A stretch of 64,000 nucleotides of DNA, taken from the NCBI RefSeq assembly GCF_025717605.1, contig NZ_JAJIRQ010000002.1, forward strand, positions 515,884-579,883, given 5' to 3'. How positions within the stretch are numbered: position 1 is the stretch's first letter; each line of letters opens with the position of its first letter. Below, piece after piece: positions 14,463 to 23,431 of this stretch. This DNA is from Paucibacter sp. TC2R-5. GTDB lineage: Bacteria; Pseudomonadota; Gammaproteobacteria; Burkholderiales; Burkholderiaceae_C. Position numbers and translations under genes: made by a program. The notes beneath the pieces were generated by a model, which had not been told where the DNA came from, did no database searches, and worked only from the letters and a program-made list of their open reading frames with translations.

Positions 14463-16328
14463 ATGGAACATCACTCTTGGTTGAACGCCCCCTTGGTCTA
14501 TCTCGGCGCGGCCGTGGTGGCGGTGCCGCTGGCGCGGTTTTTGGGCCTGGGCTCCATTCTTGGCTATCTGGCGGCGGGCATCGTGATCGGGCCGGGCGTG
14601 TTGGGCTGGGTCAGTGACGCCGGGGCGATTCTCGAATTCGCCGAATTCGGTGTGGTGTTGATGATGTTCTTGGTCGGCTTGGAACTGGAGCCGCGCCGGC
14701 TGTGGGCGATGCGCAGGCCGATCTTTGTCTGGGGCAATGTGCAGCTGCTCGGCTCGGCCGCCCTGATGTGTTTGGCGGCGGTCGCTTTGGGCGTGCCTTG
14801 GCGGGTCGCCTTGGTGGCATCGATTGGCCTGGCAATGTCTTCGACTGCGGTGGCCATGGCGGTGTTGGGTGAGCGCAATTTGGCGCCGACCAGCGCCGGC
14901 CAGGGCATCTTGAGCGTGGCCTTGCTGCAAGATATTGCAGCCATCCCGCTGCTGGCCTTGATCCCGCTATTGGCCATGGGCGGCGACAGCCACCCGCAGG
15001 GCAGCGCCTGGCTCAGCGCGGCCAAGGCGGTCGGCGTGATCGCCGCCATCGTGCTGGGCGGGCGCCTGCTCTTGCGCCCAGCGCTGCGCTGGATTGCCTG
15101 CAGCAAGACGCCTGAGATCTTCACCGCCGCCGCCCTGCTCTTGGTCGTGGCGACGGCGTCCTTGATGCAGGCGGTCGGCTTGTCGATGGCGCTCGGCGCC
15201 TTTCTGGCCGGCGTGCTCTTGGCCGAGAGCGAATACCGCCATGAGCTGGAAACTGATATCGAGCCTTTCAAAGGGCTGTTGCTGGGTTTGTTCTTCATCG
15301 CCGTGGGCATGGGGCTGGACCTGAACGTGCTGCGCGAGCAGCCGCTGCTGATCGCGGCGCTGCTGACCGGCTTGTTGCTGATCAAAGCGGTGGTGCTGCT
15401 CTTGATGGCCCGCTGGATGCCGCTGCCCTTGATGGAGCGGCCGGTGTTTGTGATCTTGCTGGCGCAGGGCGGCGAGTTCGGTTTTGTGGTGTTTCAAACC
15501 GCCACCCAGGCCGGCATTCTCAGCGCCGGCCAGTCTTCGACGCTGGTGGCTGCCGTGGCCTTGTCACTTTTGTGCACGCCGGCCCTGCTCTTGATCAGCC
15601 AGCGCTGGGTCGAGCCTTGGCTGGCCAAGCATTGCGCGCCCAAGCCGGCGCTCAAGGAGATCGATCAAGCGCAAGACGCGCCCATCATCATCGCGGGCTT
15701 TGGCCGCTACGGGCAGATCGTCGGCCGCCTGCTCTATGCCAAGGGCCTGCCCGCCACCGTGCTGGAGCATGACAGCGAGATGATAGAGACGGTGCGCAAG
15801 TTCGGCTGGCAGCCCTTTTATGGCGACGCAACCAGGCTGGACCTGCTGCGCACCGCCGGCGCGGCCAAGGCCCGCGTGCTGGTGCTGGCCATCGATGATG
15901 TGGCGCAGAGCCTGCAGTTAGCGGCGCTGGCGCGCGAACATTTCCCGCAGCTGCAAATCGTCGCGCGTGCCCGCAATGTGCAGCATTACTACGGCCTGCG
16001 TGACCTGGGCGTTAGCTTGATCGAACGTGAAACGCTGGATGCAGCCTTGGCGAGTGCCAGCTCGGTGCTGGAGTTGATGGGTTTGTCGCCCACCGAGGCC
16101 CGGGATTCGGCGCAGCGCTTTCGTCGCCACAATGTGGCGCAGTTGGAGGAACTTTACCCGCACCATCACGACCAGGCCCAGCTGATCGCCATGACCAAAC
16201 AAGGCCGCCAGCAGTTGGAGGAGCAGTTTGCCCAGGAACGCGAAATGGCGCTGCAGCAAGGCGACAAGGGCTGGATCGCACAGCCGCCGGTACAGGCGCA
16301 AGAGCCAGAACCTACACTGCCGCGCTGA
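14463..16328 (+). CDS. Kef-type potassium/proton antiporter (CPA2)
   Basis: 621 residues. About 12 membrane helices of the Na+/H+ exchanger fold (residues 1-385) with the LGSILGYLAAGIVIGP and EFGVVLMMFLVGLELEP segments typical of KefB/KefC, then an RCK/TrkA-N domain starting at about residue 400 (IIAGFGRYGQIVGRLL, a Rossmann nucleotide site) to the end. Predicted to move K+ out of the cell in exchange for H+, gated by nucleotide or glutathione adducts. Start 14463 matches family N-termini. The next two genes follow closely in the same direction. Confidence 0.92.
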   Translation: MEHHSWLNAPLVYLGAAVVAVPLARFLGLGSILGYLAAGIVIGPGVLGWVSDAGAILEFAEFGVVLMMFLVGLELEPRRLWAMRRPIFVWGNVQLLGSAALMCLAAVALGVPWRVALVASIGLAMSSTAVAMAVLGERNLAPTSAGQGILSVALLQDIAAIPLLALIPLLAMGGDSHPQGSAWLSAAKAVGVIAAIVLGGRLLLRPALRWIACSKTPEIFTAAALLLVVATASLMQAVGLSMALGAFLAGVLLAESEYRHELETDIEPFKGLLLGLFFIAVGMGLDLNVLREQPLLIAALLTGLLLIKAVVLLLMARWMPLPLMERPVFVILLAQGGEFGFVVFQTATQAGILSAGQSSTLVAAVALSLLCTPALLLISQRWVEPWLAKHCAPKPALKEIDQAQDAPIIIAGFGRYGQIVGRLLYAKGLPATVLEHDSEMIETVRKFGWQPFYGDATRLDLLRTAGAAKARVLVLAIDDVAQSLQLAALAREHFPQLQIVARARNVQHYYGLRDLGVSLIERETLDAALASASSVLELMGLSPTEARDSAQRFRRHNVAQLEELYPHHHDQAQLIAMTKQGRQQLEEQFAQEREMALQQGDKGWIAQPPVQAQEPEPTLPR

Positions 16329-16390
16329 GACCCGGGCCAACAGGTTTGCTCGGTTCGCCCGGTTCACCCGATTCATATGGGGAGTGATGT

Positions 16391-17857
16391 TTGAGTTTGC
16401 CTAAAGATGCCGCAGCCGCAGCAAGTTTGACGCCGCCCGCTCAGCCCATGGGGCGGCTGGCGCGCTTGATCCAGTTCCAGGCCGTGCGCATTGCCGAGCA
16501 AACCCAGCAGCCGCTGGATGATGTGCAGGCGATGCGTGACGCCCACGCCGCCCATGCCGGCTATCCGGAGCGGCTCTTGGAGCGGGCTGCGCGCCTGGCC
16601 CCTCAGCTGGGCCTCGACAAGGAAATGGCCAGCGCACGCGAGCGCCTGATCGTCGTGGGCCTGCTGGCGACACTTTTGGTCGGCCTGCTGTCCTATGGCC
16701 TGGTGCTCAGCGTCGTCGGGCATGACCGGCGCATCAACGCGATGGCGGCGCTGGTCGCCGTGCTTGGCCCGCATTTCTTCAGTCTCGCGCTGTGGCTGCT
16801 GGCCTTGTTGACGGGCGGCACAGGGGGCGGCTTGCTCAAGCGTTTATTGGCCTTGAGCACGCGCTTGCCGCTGCTGGGTCAGCCCAGCAGCCGCCTGCTT
16901 TTGCAAGCCACGCTGGACGTCTTGGCGCGTTCGCGCGGGCTGACGGTCTGGTTGTTCGGCTTGATGACGCATCTGATCTGGGCGCTGGCTTTTGTGCTGA
17001 CCTTGCTGGGCCTGCTATTCGCCTTCTCGTTCTTGGCCTATCAGCTGACCTGGGAAACCACCATTCTTGACGGCGAAACCTTTGCCCGCTTTGCTCAGGC
17101 AACAGGCCGTTTACCGGCTTTGTTTGGCTTCGCCACCCCGGCGGTCGACCATTTGCTTGAGGGCAATGGGGACCATCGTGCCTGGGCGATCTGGTTGCTC
17201 GGCTGCACCTTGATCTACGGCCTCGGCCTGCGTTTGCTGCTGGTGCTGCTCAGCGGCTTGCGCAGCGGGCAGCTCTTGGCCGGCCTGCAGTTGCAAGACG
17301 CGAGTGACCCCTATGTTCGGCGCTTGATCGAGCGCTTCGAGGCCATGCAAGCGGTGCAGCTGCTGGACGCCGAGTCACTTGCGGCTGGCGCAGGGTCAGC
17401 AGCAGCAGCAGCGGTGGCGGGCGCAGCGCACTCTGAGGCCGGGTTCCGGCCTGGCCTGGCCATGATCGGTTTCGAGCTGCCCGACACGCTGGCCTGGCCG
17501 CCGTTGGCGAGCAACGTACCGACGCCGCTGCTGAGCGCCCGCAGCGACGGCAGCGTGGCCGACAAGCGTGCCCTGTTGGACAGCCTGCATCAGCTCGCTC
17601 CCGCGCAGCTGCTGCTGGTGTGCAACGCAGCCGCCAGCCCCGACCGCGCCACCGAGCGCTTTTTGCGTGCGGCCGCCGCGCAGGCCGGCGCCACGGCGGT
17701 GCTACTCGCCGGCGAGCTAGGGAATGAGGCCTTGGCACAGCGCTGGCGCGATTGGCTGGCACCGCTGCCCCTGCAGGCAGTCTTTGCCGACAGCGCGGCT
17801 GCCGCTGCCTGGGCAAACCTAGCTTCAAACTCAGCAGGAGCGCAGACGCATGGCTAA
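16391..17857 (+). CDS. DUF2868 membrane protein
   Basis: 488 residues. Four or five hydrophobic blocks at about 80-105, 115-140, 185-220 and 265-295 place it in the inner membrane; the C-terminal third is soluble. It fits the DUF2868 family, of unknown function. It starts with TTG at 16391, behind GGGGAG (16379-16384, six bases), because the nearby ATG and GTG are out of frame. Its stop overlaps the start of the GTPase gene by eight bases, which implies translational coupling and probably a complex. Confidence 0.82.
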   Translation: MSLPKDAAAAASLTPPAQPMGRLARLIQFQAVRIAEQTQQPLDDVQAMRDAHAAHAGYPERLLERAARLAPQLGLDKEMASARERLIVVGLLATLLVGLLSYGLVLSVVGHDRRINAMAALVAVLGPHFFSLALWLLALLTGGTGGGLLKRLLALSTRLPLLGQPSSRLLLQATLDVLARSRGLTVWLFGLMTHLIWALAFVLTLLGLLFAFSFLAYQLTWETTILDGETFARFAQATGRLPALFGFATPAVDHLLEGNGDHRAWAIWLLGCTLIYGLGLRLLLVLLSGLRSGQLLAGLQLQDASDPYVRRLIERFEAMQAVQLLDAESLAAGAGSAAAAAVAGAAHSEAGFRPGLAMIGFELPDTLAWPPLASNVPTPLLSARSDGSVADKRALLDSLHQLAPAQLLLVCNAAASPDRATERFLRAAAAQAGATAVLLAGELGNEALAQRWRDWLAPLPLQAVFADSAAAAAWANLASNSAGAQTHG

Positions 17858-19229
17858 GCCCATCAGCCTGGCCTTGGTAGGCCATACCAACGCCGGTAAG
17901 ACGTCTTTGCTGCGGACCCTGACGCGCCGCGCCGACTTTGGCGAGGTCTCCAACCGGCCCGGAACCACCCGCCAGGTTGATGCATTGGCCTTGCGAGTGG
18001 ATGGCCGCGATGCACTGCGCTTTCTGGACACGCCGGGGCTCGAAGACGCGCCCGCCCTGCTCGACTATGTGCAGCAGATGGACGCAGGCCTGAGCCATGA
18101 ACAGCGTTTGCAGGCTTTTTTGCGCGGCCCGGCGGCCAAGGACGAATTCGAGCAAGAGGCCAAGGTTTTGCGCTGCTTGCTTGAAGCCGATGCCGCACTG
18201 CTGGTGATAGACACCCGCGAGCTGCCGCTGCCCAAATTCGCCAGCGAGATCGAGCTCTTGATGTTGTGCGCCCGGCCGCTGATGCCGGTGCTGAACTTCG
18301 TTCGCCATGCCGAGGCGCAAGAGCCGGCCTGGCGCCGCCTGCTGGCCTCGCATGGCCTGCATGCCTGCCTGCAATTCGATGCGGTGGCGCCTTTTGTCGG
18401 CGCCGAACAGCATTTGTATGCCGATCTCGGCGCCTTGCTGCCCCAGCGGCGCGAGGCGCTGAACAAGGTCGCCGAGCACTTGCTGCGTGAGGCGAGTGCG
18501 CGCCGCGCGGCCAGCCTGCAGGTGCTGGCCGAGCTGCTGCTGAGCCTGGCCGCCTATCGTCAGCCTGTCTCTAAGGCCAGCCTGGCAGACGCGGGTCAAA
18601 AAGCAGCCTGCGTTGCGGCTTTTCAGGCGCAGATCCTGGCGCGCAGCCGAGCGGCCCAGAATCAGCTGCTGGGCCTGCATGGCTTCGGTCTGGGCAGCGC
18701 CGAGGCCGCCGAGCTGCCGGCCCTGAGCGGGCGCTGGGAGTCCGAGCTCTTCAACCCCGAGGTCTTGAAGACGGCGGGCAAGCAGCTGGGCGCGGGTGCA
18801 GCCATTGGCGGTGCGCTCGGCTTGGGGCTGGACGTGGCCCTGGCCGGTCTGTCCCTGGGTGCGGCGGCCACGGTGGGCGCTGCGCTGGGCGGTGTGGCCT
18901 CGCAAGGCTTTGGTGCGGTGGGCCGCAGCTTGAGCCAGAAATTGCGCGGCATCGTCGAGCTGAGCCTGGAAGATCAGGCGCTGCTGCTGCTGGCTGCGCA
19001 AGGCCTGACCCTGTTGCAGGCCTTGGAGCGGCGCGGCCACGCGGCGCTGGAAGTCTTGCAAGTCAAGGTCGAGCTGGCCTTCAGTGCCGAGCAGGCAGCC
19101 GCGCTGCTGGCGGCCTTCGGCGTGGCCCGCGCCCACCCGGACTGGGCGGCAGCTTCGCCATTGCCGCCCAGCGTTGCCGCTCGGTGGGCGCAGCAAGTGG
19201 CAGCCGTGGTCGATGGCTTGGGGCCTTGA
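17850..19229 (+). CDS. GTPase with DUF3482 domain
   Basis: 459 residues. The N-terminal GTPase domain shows G1 GHTNAGKTS (about 11-19), a threonine-rich G2 (RPGTTRQ) and G3 DTPG. No standard NKxD is visible; VLNFVRHAE stands in its place. The C-terminal DUF3482 part contains a Gly/Ala-rich hydrophobic segment (about 310-350) that could insert in the membrane. Members pair with DUF2868 proteins, as here. The arrangement recalls the E. coli YcjX/YcjF pair, but no function is established. Confidence 0.85.
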   Translation: MAKPISLALVGHTNAGKTSLLRTLTRRADFGEVSNRPGTTRQVDALALRVDGRDALRFLDTPGLEDAPALLDYVQQMDAGLSHEQRLQAFLRGPAAKDEFEQEAKVLRCLLEADAALLVIDTRELPLPKFASEIELLMLCARPLMPVLNFVRHAEAQEPAWRRLLASHGLHACLQFDAVAPFVGAEQHLYADLGALLPQRREALNKVAEHLLREASARRAASLQVLAELLLSLAAYRQPVSKASLADAGQKAACVAAFQAQILARSRAAQNQLLGLHGFGLGSAEAAELPALSGRWESELFNPEVLKTAGKQLGAGAAIGGALGLGLDVALAGLSLGAAATVGAALGGVASQGFGAVGRSLSQKLRGIVELSLEDQALLLLAAQGLTLLQALERRGHAALEVLQVKVELAFSAEQAAALLAAFGVARAHPDWAAASPLPPSVAARWAQQVAAVVDGLGP

Positions 19230-19233
19230 GCCC

Positions 19234-19821
19234 CTATTTGTCCGCCGCTCGGTCGCCCAGCTGGCGCTGCATCAGCGCAAAGAAGCGGTCATAGAAAGCA
19301 CCGGCAGGTATCGTCTCCGACGCGACCTTGACCAGCGAATCATCCGAGGACGACAGCGGCAGCGAGATCGAGCCGATCGCGCTGACGCCGATGCTGGATG
19401 AGTTGGGCGTCTTCTTCAGCGAGTAACGGTCTTGTTGGGCGGATACAAAGGCGGTGGTCAGCGCGTCGCCTTGGCCGTCCGGCACGCAGACCACATTGAA
19501 GCTGATCTCCACATGCACATCGCCCTCGGGCTGAAAGTGCTTGCGGCCGGTGATGCGGCCCTTCGGCGTGTCGGTGATCAGATAGCCTTGGCTGAGCAAG
19601 GCCCGGCGGGCGGCTTCGCAGGTTTCCTCGACGCGGCTATCAAACAGGCGCGAGAAGGTTTCATCCGCGTGGAAGTTCTCGTTTTGGTAGACCTGCGAAT
19701 GGGCCGGCTTGTCGCCCTTGGTCGTGAACGGCGCACTGATGCCGCAGCCGGCCAGCAAACAGGCACAAGCAGCGCAGGTGAGAGCGCAGGCAGCTGCGGT
19801 GGAGGAAAAGGATCCAGTCAT
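19234..19821 (-). CDS. DUF2242 lipoprotein
   Basis: 195 residues. A signal peptide ends CLLAGC with the lipidated Cys near residue 26. The body contains HADETFSRLFDSRVEETCEAARRALLSQGY and RITGRKHFQPEGDVHVEISFNVVC, matching the DUF2242 family of proteobacterial lipoproteins. It should sit on the inner face of the outer membrane or in the periplasm. It converges on the GTPase gene with four bases between the stops. Confidence 0.82.
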   Translation of the reverse strand: MTGSFSSTAAACALTCAACACLLAGCGISAPFTTKGDKPAHSQVYQNENFHADETFSRLFDSRVEETCEAARRALLSQGYLITDTPKGRITGRKHFQPEGDVHVEISFNVVCVPDGQGDALTTAFVSAQQDRYSLKKTPNSSSIGVSAIGSISLPLSSSDDSLVKVASETIPAGAFYDRFFALMQRQLGDRAADK

Positions 19822-19935
19822 TGCAAAGAATTGGCCATGGAATCGGCATTATCCCGGCAAGGCGAAAACTCGGCCTCGAAGCGCTGCTGATCCGCGCACA
19901 ATCGCCGAGGTACAAAAGCCTTGTGGAGACCACAG

Positions 19936-20694
19936 ATGAACATCCCCTCGATCAGAGCCAAGGTCAGCGAACAAGAGTGGCAGCTGCGCTGTGACTTGGC
20001 GGCTTGCTACCGCTTGGTGGCGCATTACGGTTGGAGCGATTTGGTCTTCACCCATATCAGCGCGCGCCTGCCCGGCGCCGAGCATCACTTCTTGATCAAC
20101 CCCTACGGCTTGATGTTCGACGAGATCACCGCCTCCAGCCTGGTCAAAGTGGATGAGGGCTGCAACAAGGTGATCGACAGCCCCTTCCCGGTCAACCCGG
20201 CGGGCTTTGTCATCCACAGCGCGGTGCATGAGGCGCGCGAGGATGTGCAATGCGTGTTGCACACGCATACCCGCGCCGGCGTGGCGGTCAGTGCGCAGGC
20301 GGCAGGCATCTTGCCCATCAGCCAGCAGTCGACCTTTGTGCTGGCCTCGCTGGCCTATCACGACTACCAGGGCGTGGCCTTTAGGCCGGAAGAGAAGCCC
20401 AGTCTGCAGGCCGATCTGGGGCGGGCCAACTTCCTGGTCCTGCGCAACCACGGCTTGCTGACGGTGGGCCGCACGGTCGCCGATGCCTTCTTGGCTATGT
20501 ATACCTTTGAGAGCGCCTGTCAGATCCAGATTGGCGCGCAGTCCGGTGGGACCGAGCTGACCCTGGTGGACCCGCAAATCGTCGCCGGCACGGCCCAGGC
20601 CTTCAAGGTGCAGACGGGTGGATTGGGCGGCAGCTTTGTCTGGCCGTCCTTGCTGCGCAAAGCCGAGCGGCTGGATCCGAGCTTTCGTACTTGA
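19936..20694 (+). CDS. Class II aldolase/adducin family protein
   Basis: 252 residues. The divalent-metal site is visible in the LHTHT pair (about residue 112) and the later RNHGLLTVG His (about 172). GLMFDEITASSLVKVD is the typical substrate loop. Members cleave sugar phosphates (fuculose-, ribulose-phosphate) or are decarboxylase-like; this group of proteobacterial homologues has no proven substrate. The start at 19936 (MNIPSIRAK) follows GGAGA; the extra upstream residues of the longer frame are unlikely. Single-gene unit. Confidence 0.88.
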   Translation: MNIPSIRAKVSEQEWQLRCDLAACYRLVAHYGWSDLVFTHISARLPGAEHHFLINPYGLMFDEITASSLVKVDEGCNKVIDSPFPVNPAGFVIHSAVHEAREDVQCVLHTHTRAGVAVSAQAAGILPISQQSTFVLASLAYHDYQGVAFRPEEKPSLQADLGRANFLVLRNHGLLTVGRTVADAFLAMYTFESACQIQIGAQSGGTELTLVDPQIVAGTAQAFKVQTGGLGGSFVWPSLLRKAERLDPSFRT

Positions 20695-20770
20695 GGCGGG
20701 GCAGCGCGGCTGAGCTAGCATCGGCGCCTTTCGGAAGCTTTCCGCATCTTGGGCCTCAAGCCAGCATCAT

Positions 20771-22609
20771 ATGAAACGCCACCCTAGCTCACACTCGAAG
20801 GCCGCGGCCGCCGCACTTCTGATCCTGGCCCTCGGAAGCCCAGCGCAGTCGGCGCTCGCCTTGGAGGGCCAAGCCCAGCCGCCAGCCGCAGCGCCGGCCA
20901 AGGCTGCGGCCATGAATTTTGACGCCGAGGTCGACGCCTTTTTGGCGGCCTATTGGGCCATGTTTCCTGACGCGGCCGTCGCGGCCGGTCGTTATGCCGA
21001 GGCGGCCCGGCTGCCCGCGCCGACCGAGGCGCGCCGCCAGCAGCAGCTCAAGTTTGCCGAGCAATGGCTCACACGCCTGGCGCGCGTGGCTGCGGCCCCG
21101 GGTTTGACACCGGCCCAGGCCGGCGATCTGCTGCTGCTGGACAACCATCTGCGGGCTCTGCGCTGGAGTCTGACCGAGTTGCGCAGCGAGCGCTGGGATG
21201 CCAGCGAGTACAACGTCGCCGACCCCTTTGCCCAGCTGCTCAACAAGCCCGACTTTGCGCCGCTGCCCAAGCGCCTGCAACTGATAGACCAGCGCCTGCG
21301 CCAGGTGCCGGCCTATTACAAGGCGGCGCTGGCCAATCTGCATGAACCCAGCCCCGTGCATTTGCGACTGGCGATCGAGCAGAACAGCGGTGCGCTGAGT
21401 CTGTTTCGTGAGGACATCCCCAAGGCGATCAAGGAGGCGTCTCTCAAGCCCGCCGTGGCGGCGGAAATGGCTGGCCATAACGCCAAAGCGCAGCGGGCTG
21501 TAGAGGCCTATATCGCCGCGCTGGAGCAGATCGAGAAAAAACAGCAGGCTGATGGCAGCGGGCGCTCTTTCCGCCTGGGCAAAGCCTTGTTTGAGCAGAA
21601 GTTCGACTATGAAATCCAGGCCAGCGTTGACGCGCCGACGCTGTTCCAGCGCGCCCTGGCCGAGAAGGAAACACTGCTGCAGCGCATGAGCGGCTATGCC
21701 GATGAGCTGTGGCCGCAGCTGTTTGCCAATGAGGCCGTGCCCGCCGACCGTCTGGACAAGATCGCTCGGGTCATCGATAAGCTGTCGAGCCGTCATGTCG
21801 CACCGGAGCGCTTTGTCGAGGACATCAAGGCGCAAATTCCGGCGCTGGAGAAATGGGTGGTCGAGCATGATTTGCTGACGCTGGACCCGAGTCGGCCCCT
21901 GGTCGTGCGCGAGACGCCAAGCTATATGCGCGGCGTGGCCGGCGCCTCGATCAGCGCACCGGGCTTGATGGACCCCAAGGGCGTCACCTATTACAACGTT
22001 GACCCGCTGGACAAATACACGCCCGAGCAGGCCGAATCGTTTCTGCGCGAATACAACCACTGGGTGCTGCAGGTCTTGAACATCCATGAGGCGGTGCCGG
22101 GCCACTATGTGCAGCTGCTGTACTCCAACAAATCGCCTTCCAAGGTCAAGGCGCTGTTTGGCAACGGCGCCATGGTTGAGGGCTGGGCGGTCTATGCCGA
22201 GCGCATGATGATGGAAAGCGGCTGGGGCTCGGTGAACGGCAAGCCCAGCGCGGAGATGGGTCTGATGTATGCCAAGTGGAATTTGCGCGTGGTCTCCAAC
22301 GCCATCCTCGACTACAGCGTGCATGTGCTGGGCATGAGCGAGGCCGAGGCGATGAATCTCTTGCAGCGCGAGGCTTTCCAGTCCAATACCGAGGCGGCCG
22401 AAAAATGGCATCGCGCCCAGGTCAGCTCCACGCAGCTGAGCAGTTATTTCACCGGCTTTTCTGAAATCCTGGCCTTGCGCGAGCAGCTCAAGGCCAAGCA
22501 GGGCAAAGACTTCAAGCTCAAGGCCTTCCATGAGGAATTCCTGAGCCATGGCAGCGCCCCGGTGCGCATGGTGCAGCGCTTGATGTTGGAGAAGGCCCAA
22601 AAACAATGA
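20771..22609 (+). CDS. DUF885 family periplasmic metallopeptidase
   Basis: 612 residues. A signal peptide (about 1-30, ending ALA) sends it to the periplasm. The zinc-binding HEAVPGHYVQ motif (HExxGH) lies near residue 439, with a downstream EGWAVYAERMM that supplies the third ligand, the pattern of DUF885 peptidases. The substrate is unknown; members resemble carboxypeptidase-like enzymes. Its stop overlaps the start of the GNAT gene by four bases, so the two are cotranscribed. Confidence 0.88.
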   Translation: MKRHPSSHSKAAAAALLILALGSPAQSALALEGQAQPPAAAPAKAAAMNFDAEVDAFLAAYWAMFPDAAVAAGRYAEAARLPAPTEARRQQQLKFAEQWLTRLARVAAAPGLTPAQAGDLLLLDNHLRALRWSLTELRSERWDASEYNVADPFAQLLNKPDFAPLPKRLQLIDQRLRQVPAYYKAALANLHEPSPVHLRLAIEQNSGALSLFREDIPKAIKEASLKPAVAAEMAGHNAKAQRAVEAYIAALEQIEKKQQADGSGRSFRLGKALFEQKFDYEIQASVDAPTLFQRALAEKETLLQRMSGYADELWPQLFANEAVPADRLDKIARVIDKLSSRHVAPERFVEDIKAQIPALEKWVVEHDLLTLDPSRPLVVRETPSYMRGVAGASISAPGLMDPKGVTYYNVDPLDKYTPEQAESFLREYNHWVLQVLNIHEAVPGHYVQLLYSNKSPSKVKALFGNGAMVEGWAVYAERMMMESGWGSVNGKPSAEMGLMYAKWNLRVVSNAILDYSVHVLGMSEAEAMNLLQREAFQSNTEAAEKWHRAQVSSTQLSSYFTGFSEILALREQLKAKQGKDFKLKAFHEEFLSHGSAPVRMVQRLMLEKAQKQ

Positions 22610-23064
22610 GTAAAAAACCAGAGATGAATAACCACAAGTTGAATTTTCGTCCCGCCGTTCGGGCCGACATCCCCGCGATGTCAGCGATACGCTTGGCCGT
22701 GCGCGAAAACGTCTTGAACAACCCGGCGCGAGTGACGACCCAGATGTACGAGGACTATCTGGAGCGCCTCGGGCGCGGCTGGGTCTGCGAGCAGGACGGC
22801 GAAATCATCGGCTTTTCTTATGCCGAAATGGCCAACGGCTCAATCTGGGCCTTGTTTGTCCATCCCGAAAAGGAGGGCCTGGGTGCCGGAGCGCCCTTGC
22901 TGAAACTGGCGACCGAATGGTTGTTCAGCCAAGGGCATCAAACGGTCACGCTGGGTACGGCGGCCAATACCCGCGCCGACCGCTTCTATCTCGCCCAAGG
23001 CTGGACGCGCGGCGAAATGAAAGATGCTGTCGAGGTGTTTTACACCTTGCGCGCACCGAGCTAG
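22606..23064 (+). CDS. GNAT family N-acetyltransferase
   Basis: 152 residues with the GNAT pattern: FRPAVRADIPAMSAIRLAV at the N-terminus, EIIGFSYAEMANGSIWALFVHPEKEGLGAGAPLL with the acetyl-CoA loop, and ANTRADRFYLAQGWTRG. The start at 22606 overlaps the peptidase stop (ATGA); Met at 22624 is the alternative. Its substrate is unknown. The coupled arrangement suggests the enzyme modifies a product of, or a partner to, the upstream peptidase pathway, but that is speculation. Confidence 0.87.
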   Translation: MSKKPEMNNHKLNFRPAVRADIPAMSAIRLAVRENVLNNPARVTTQMYEDYLERLGRGWVCEQDGEIIGFSYAEMANGSIWALFVHPEKEGLGAGAPLLKLATEWLFSQGHQTVTLGTAANTRADRFYLAQGWTRGEMKDAVEVFYTLRAPS

Positions 23065-23080
23065 GCAGGAGAGCAGCACG

Positions 23081-23431
23081 ATGGGCTGGCTGATCATCAA
23101 ATACCTGCTCAGCGCTGCGGCGGTGGTGGCGGTGTCGGAGTTCGCCAAACGCAGCGACAAGCTCGGCGGCTTGGTCGCCGCGCTGCCGCTGATCACGCTG
23201 CTGGCGCTGATCTGGCTGCAGCTGGAGAAGCAGCCGATCGAGAAGATCGCCAACCATGCGCGCTACACCTTTTGGTATGTGATCCCGACGCTGCCGATGT
23301 TTCTGCTTTTCCCCTGCTTGCTGCCGCGCCTGGGCTTTTGGCCCAGCTTGGGCCTCAGCATTGTCTTCACGGTGCTGTGTTTCGCTGCTTTTGCGTTGCT
23401 GATGCGTCGCTTCGGGATTGAATTGCTTTGA
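23081..23431 (+). CDS. DUF3147-like membrane protein
   Basis: 116 residues, almost wholly hydrophobic, with about four membrane helices. IKYLLSAAAVVAVSEFAKRSDKLGGLVAALPLITLLALIWL is the family-like core. A strong AGGAGA is followed by ATG at 23081. It follows the GNAT gene by 16 bases and ends exactly against the convergent M48 gene: the two stop codons share TGATCA with no gap. Function unknown. Confidence 0.78.
   Translation: MGWLIIKYLLSAAAVVAVSEFAKRSDKLGGLVAALPLITLLALIWLQLEKQPIEKIANHARYTFWYVIPTLPMFLLFPCLLPRLGFWPSLGLSIVFTVLCFAAFALLMRRFGIELL

Noticed and set aside
17250-19196. Minus-strand frame of 648 codons
   Set aside because: Antisense to the DUF2868/DUF3482 genes, no recognisable motif.
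20789-22606. Minus-strand frame of 605 codons
   Set aside because: Antisense to the DUF885 peptidase, which has a zinc motif and a signal peptide.
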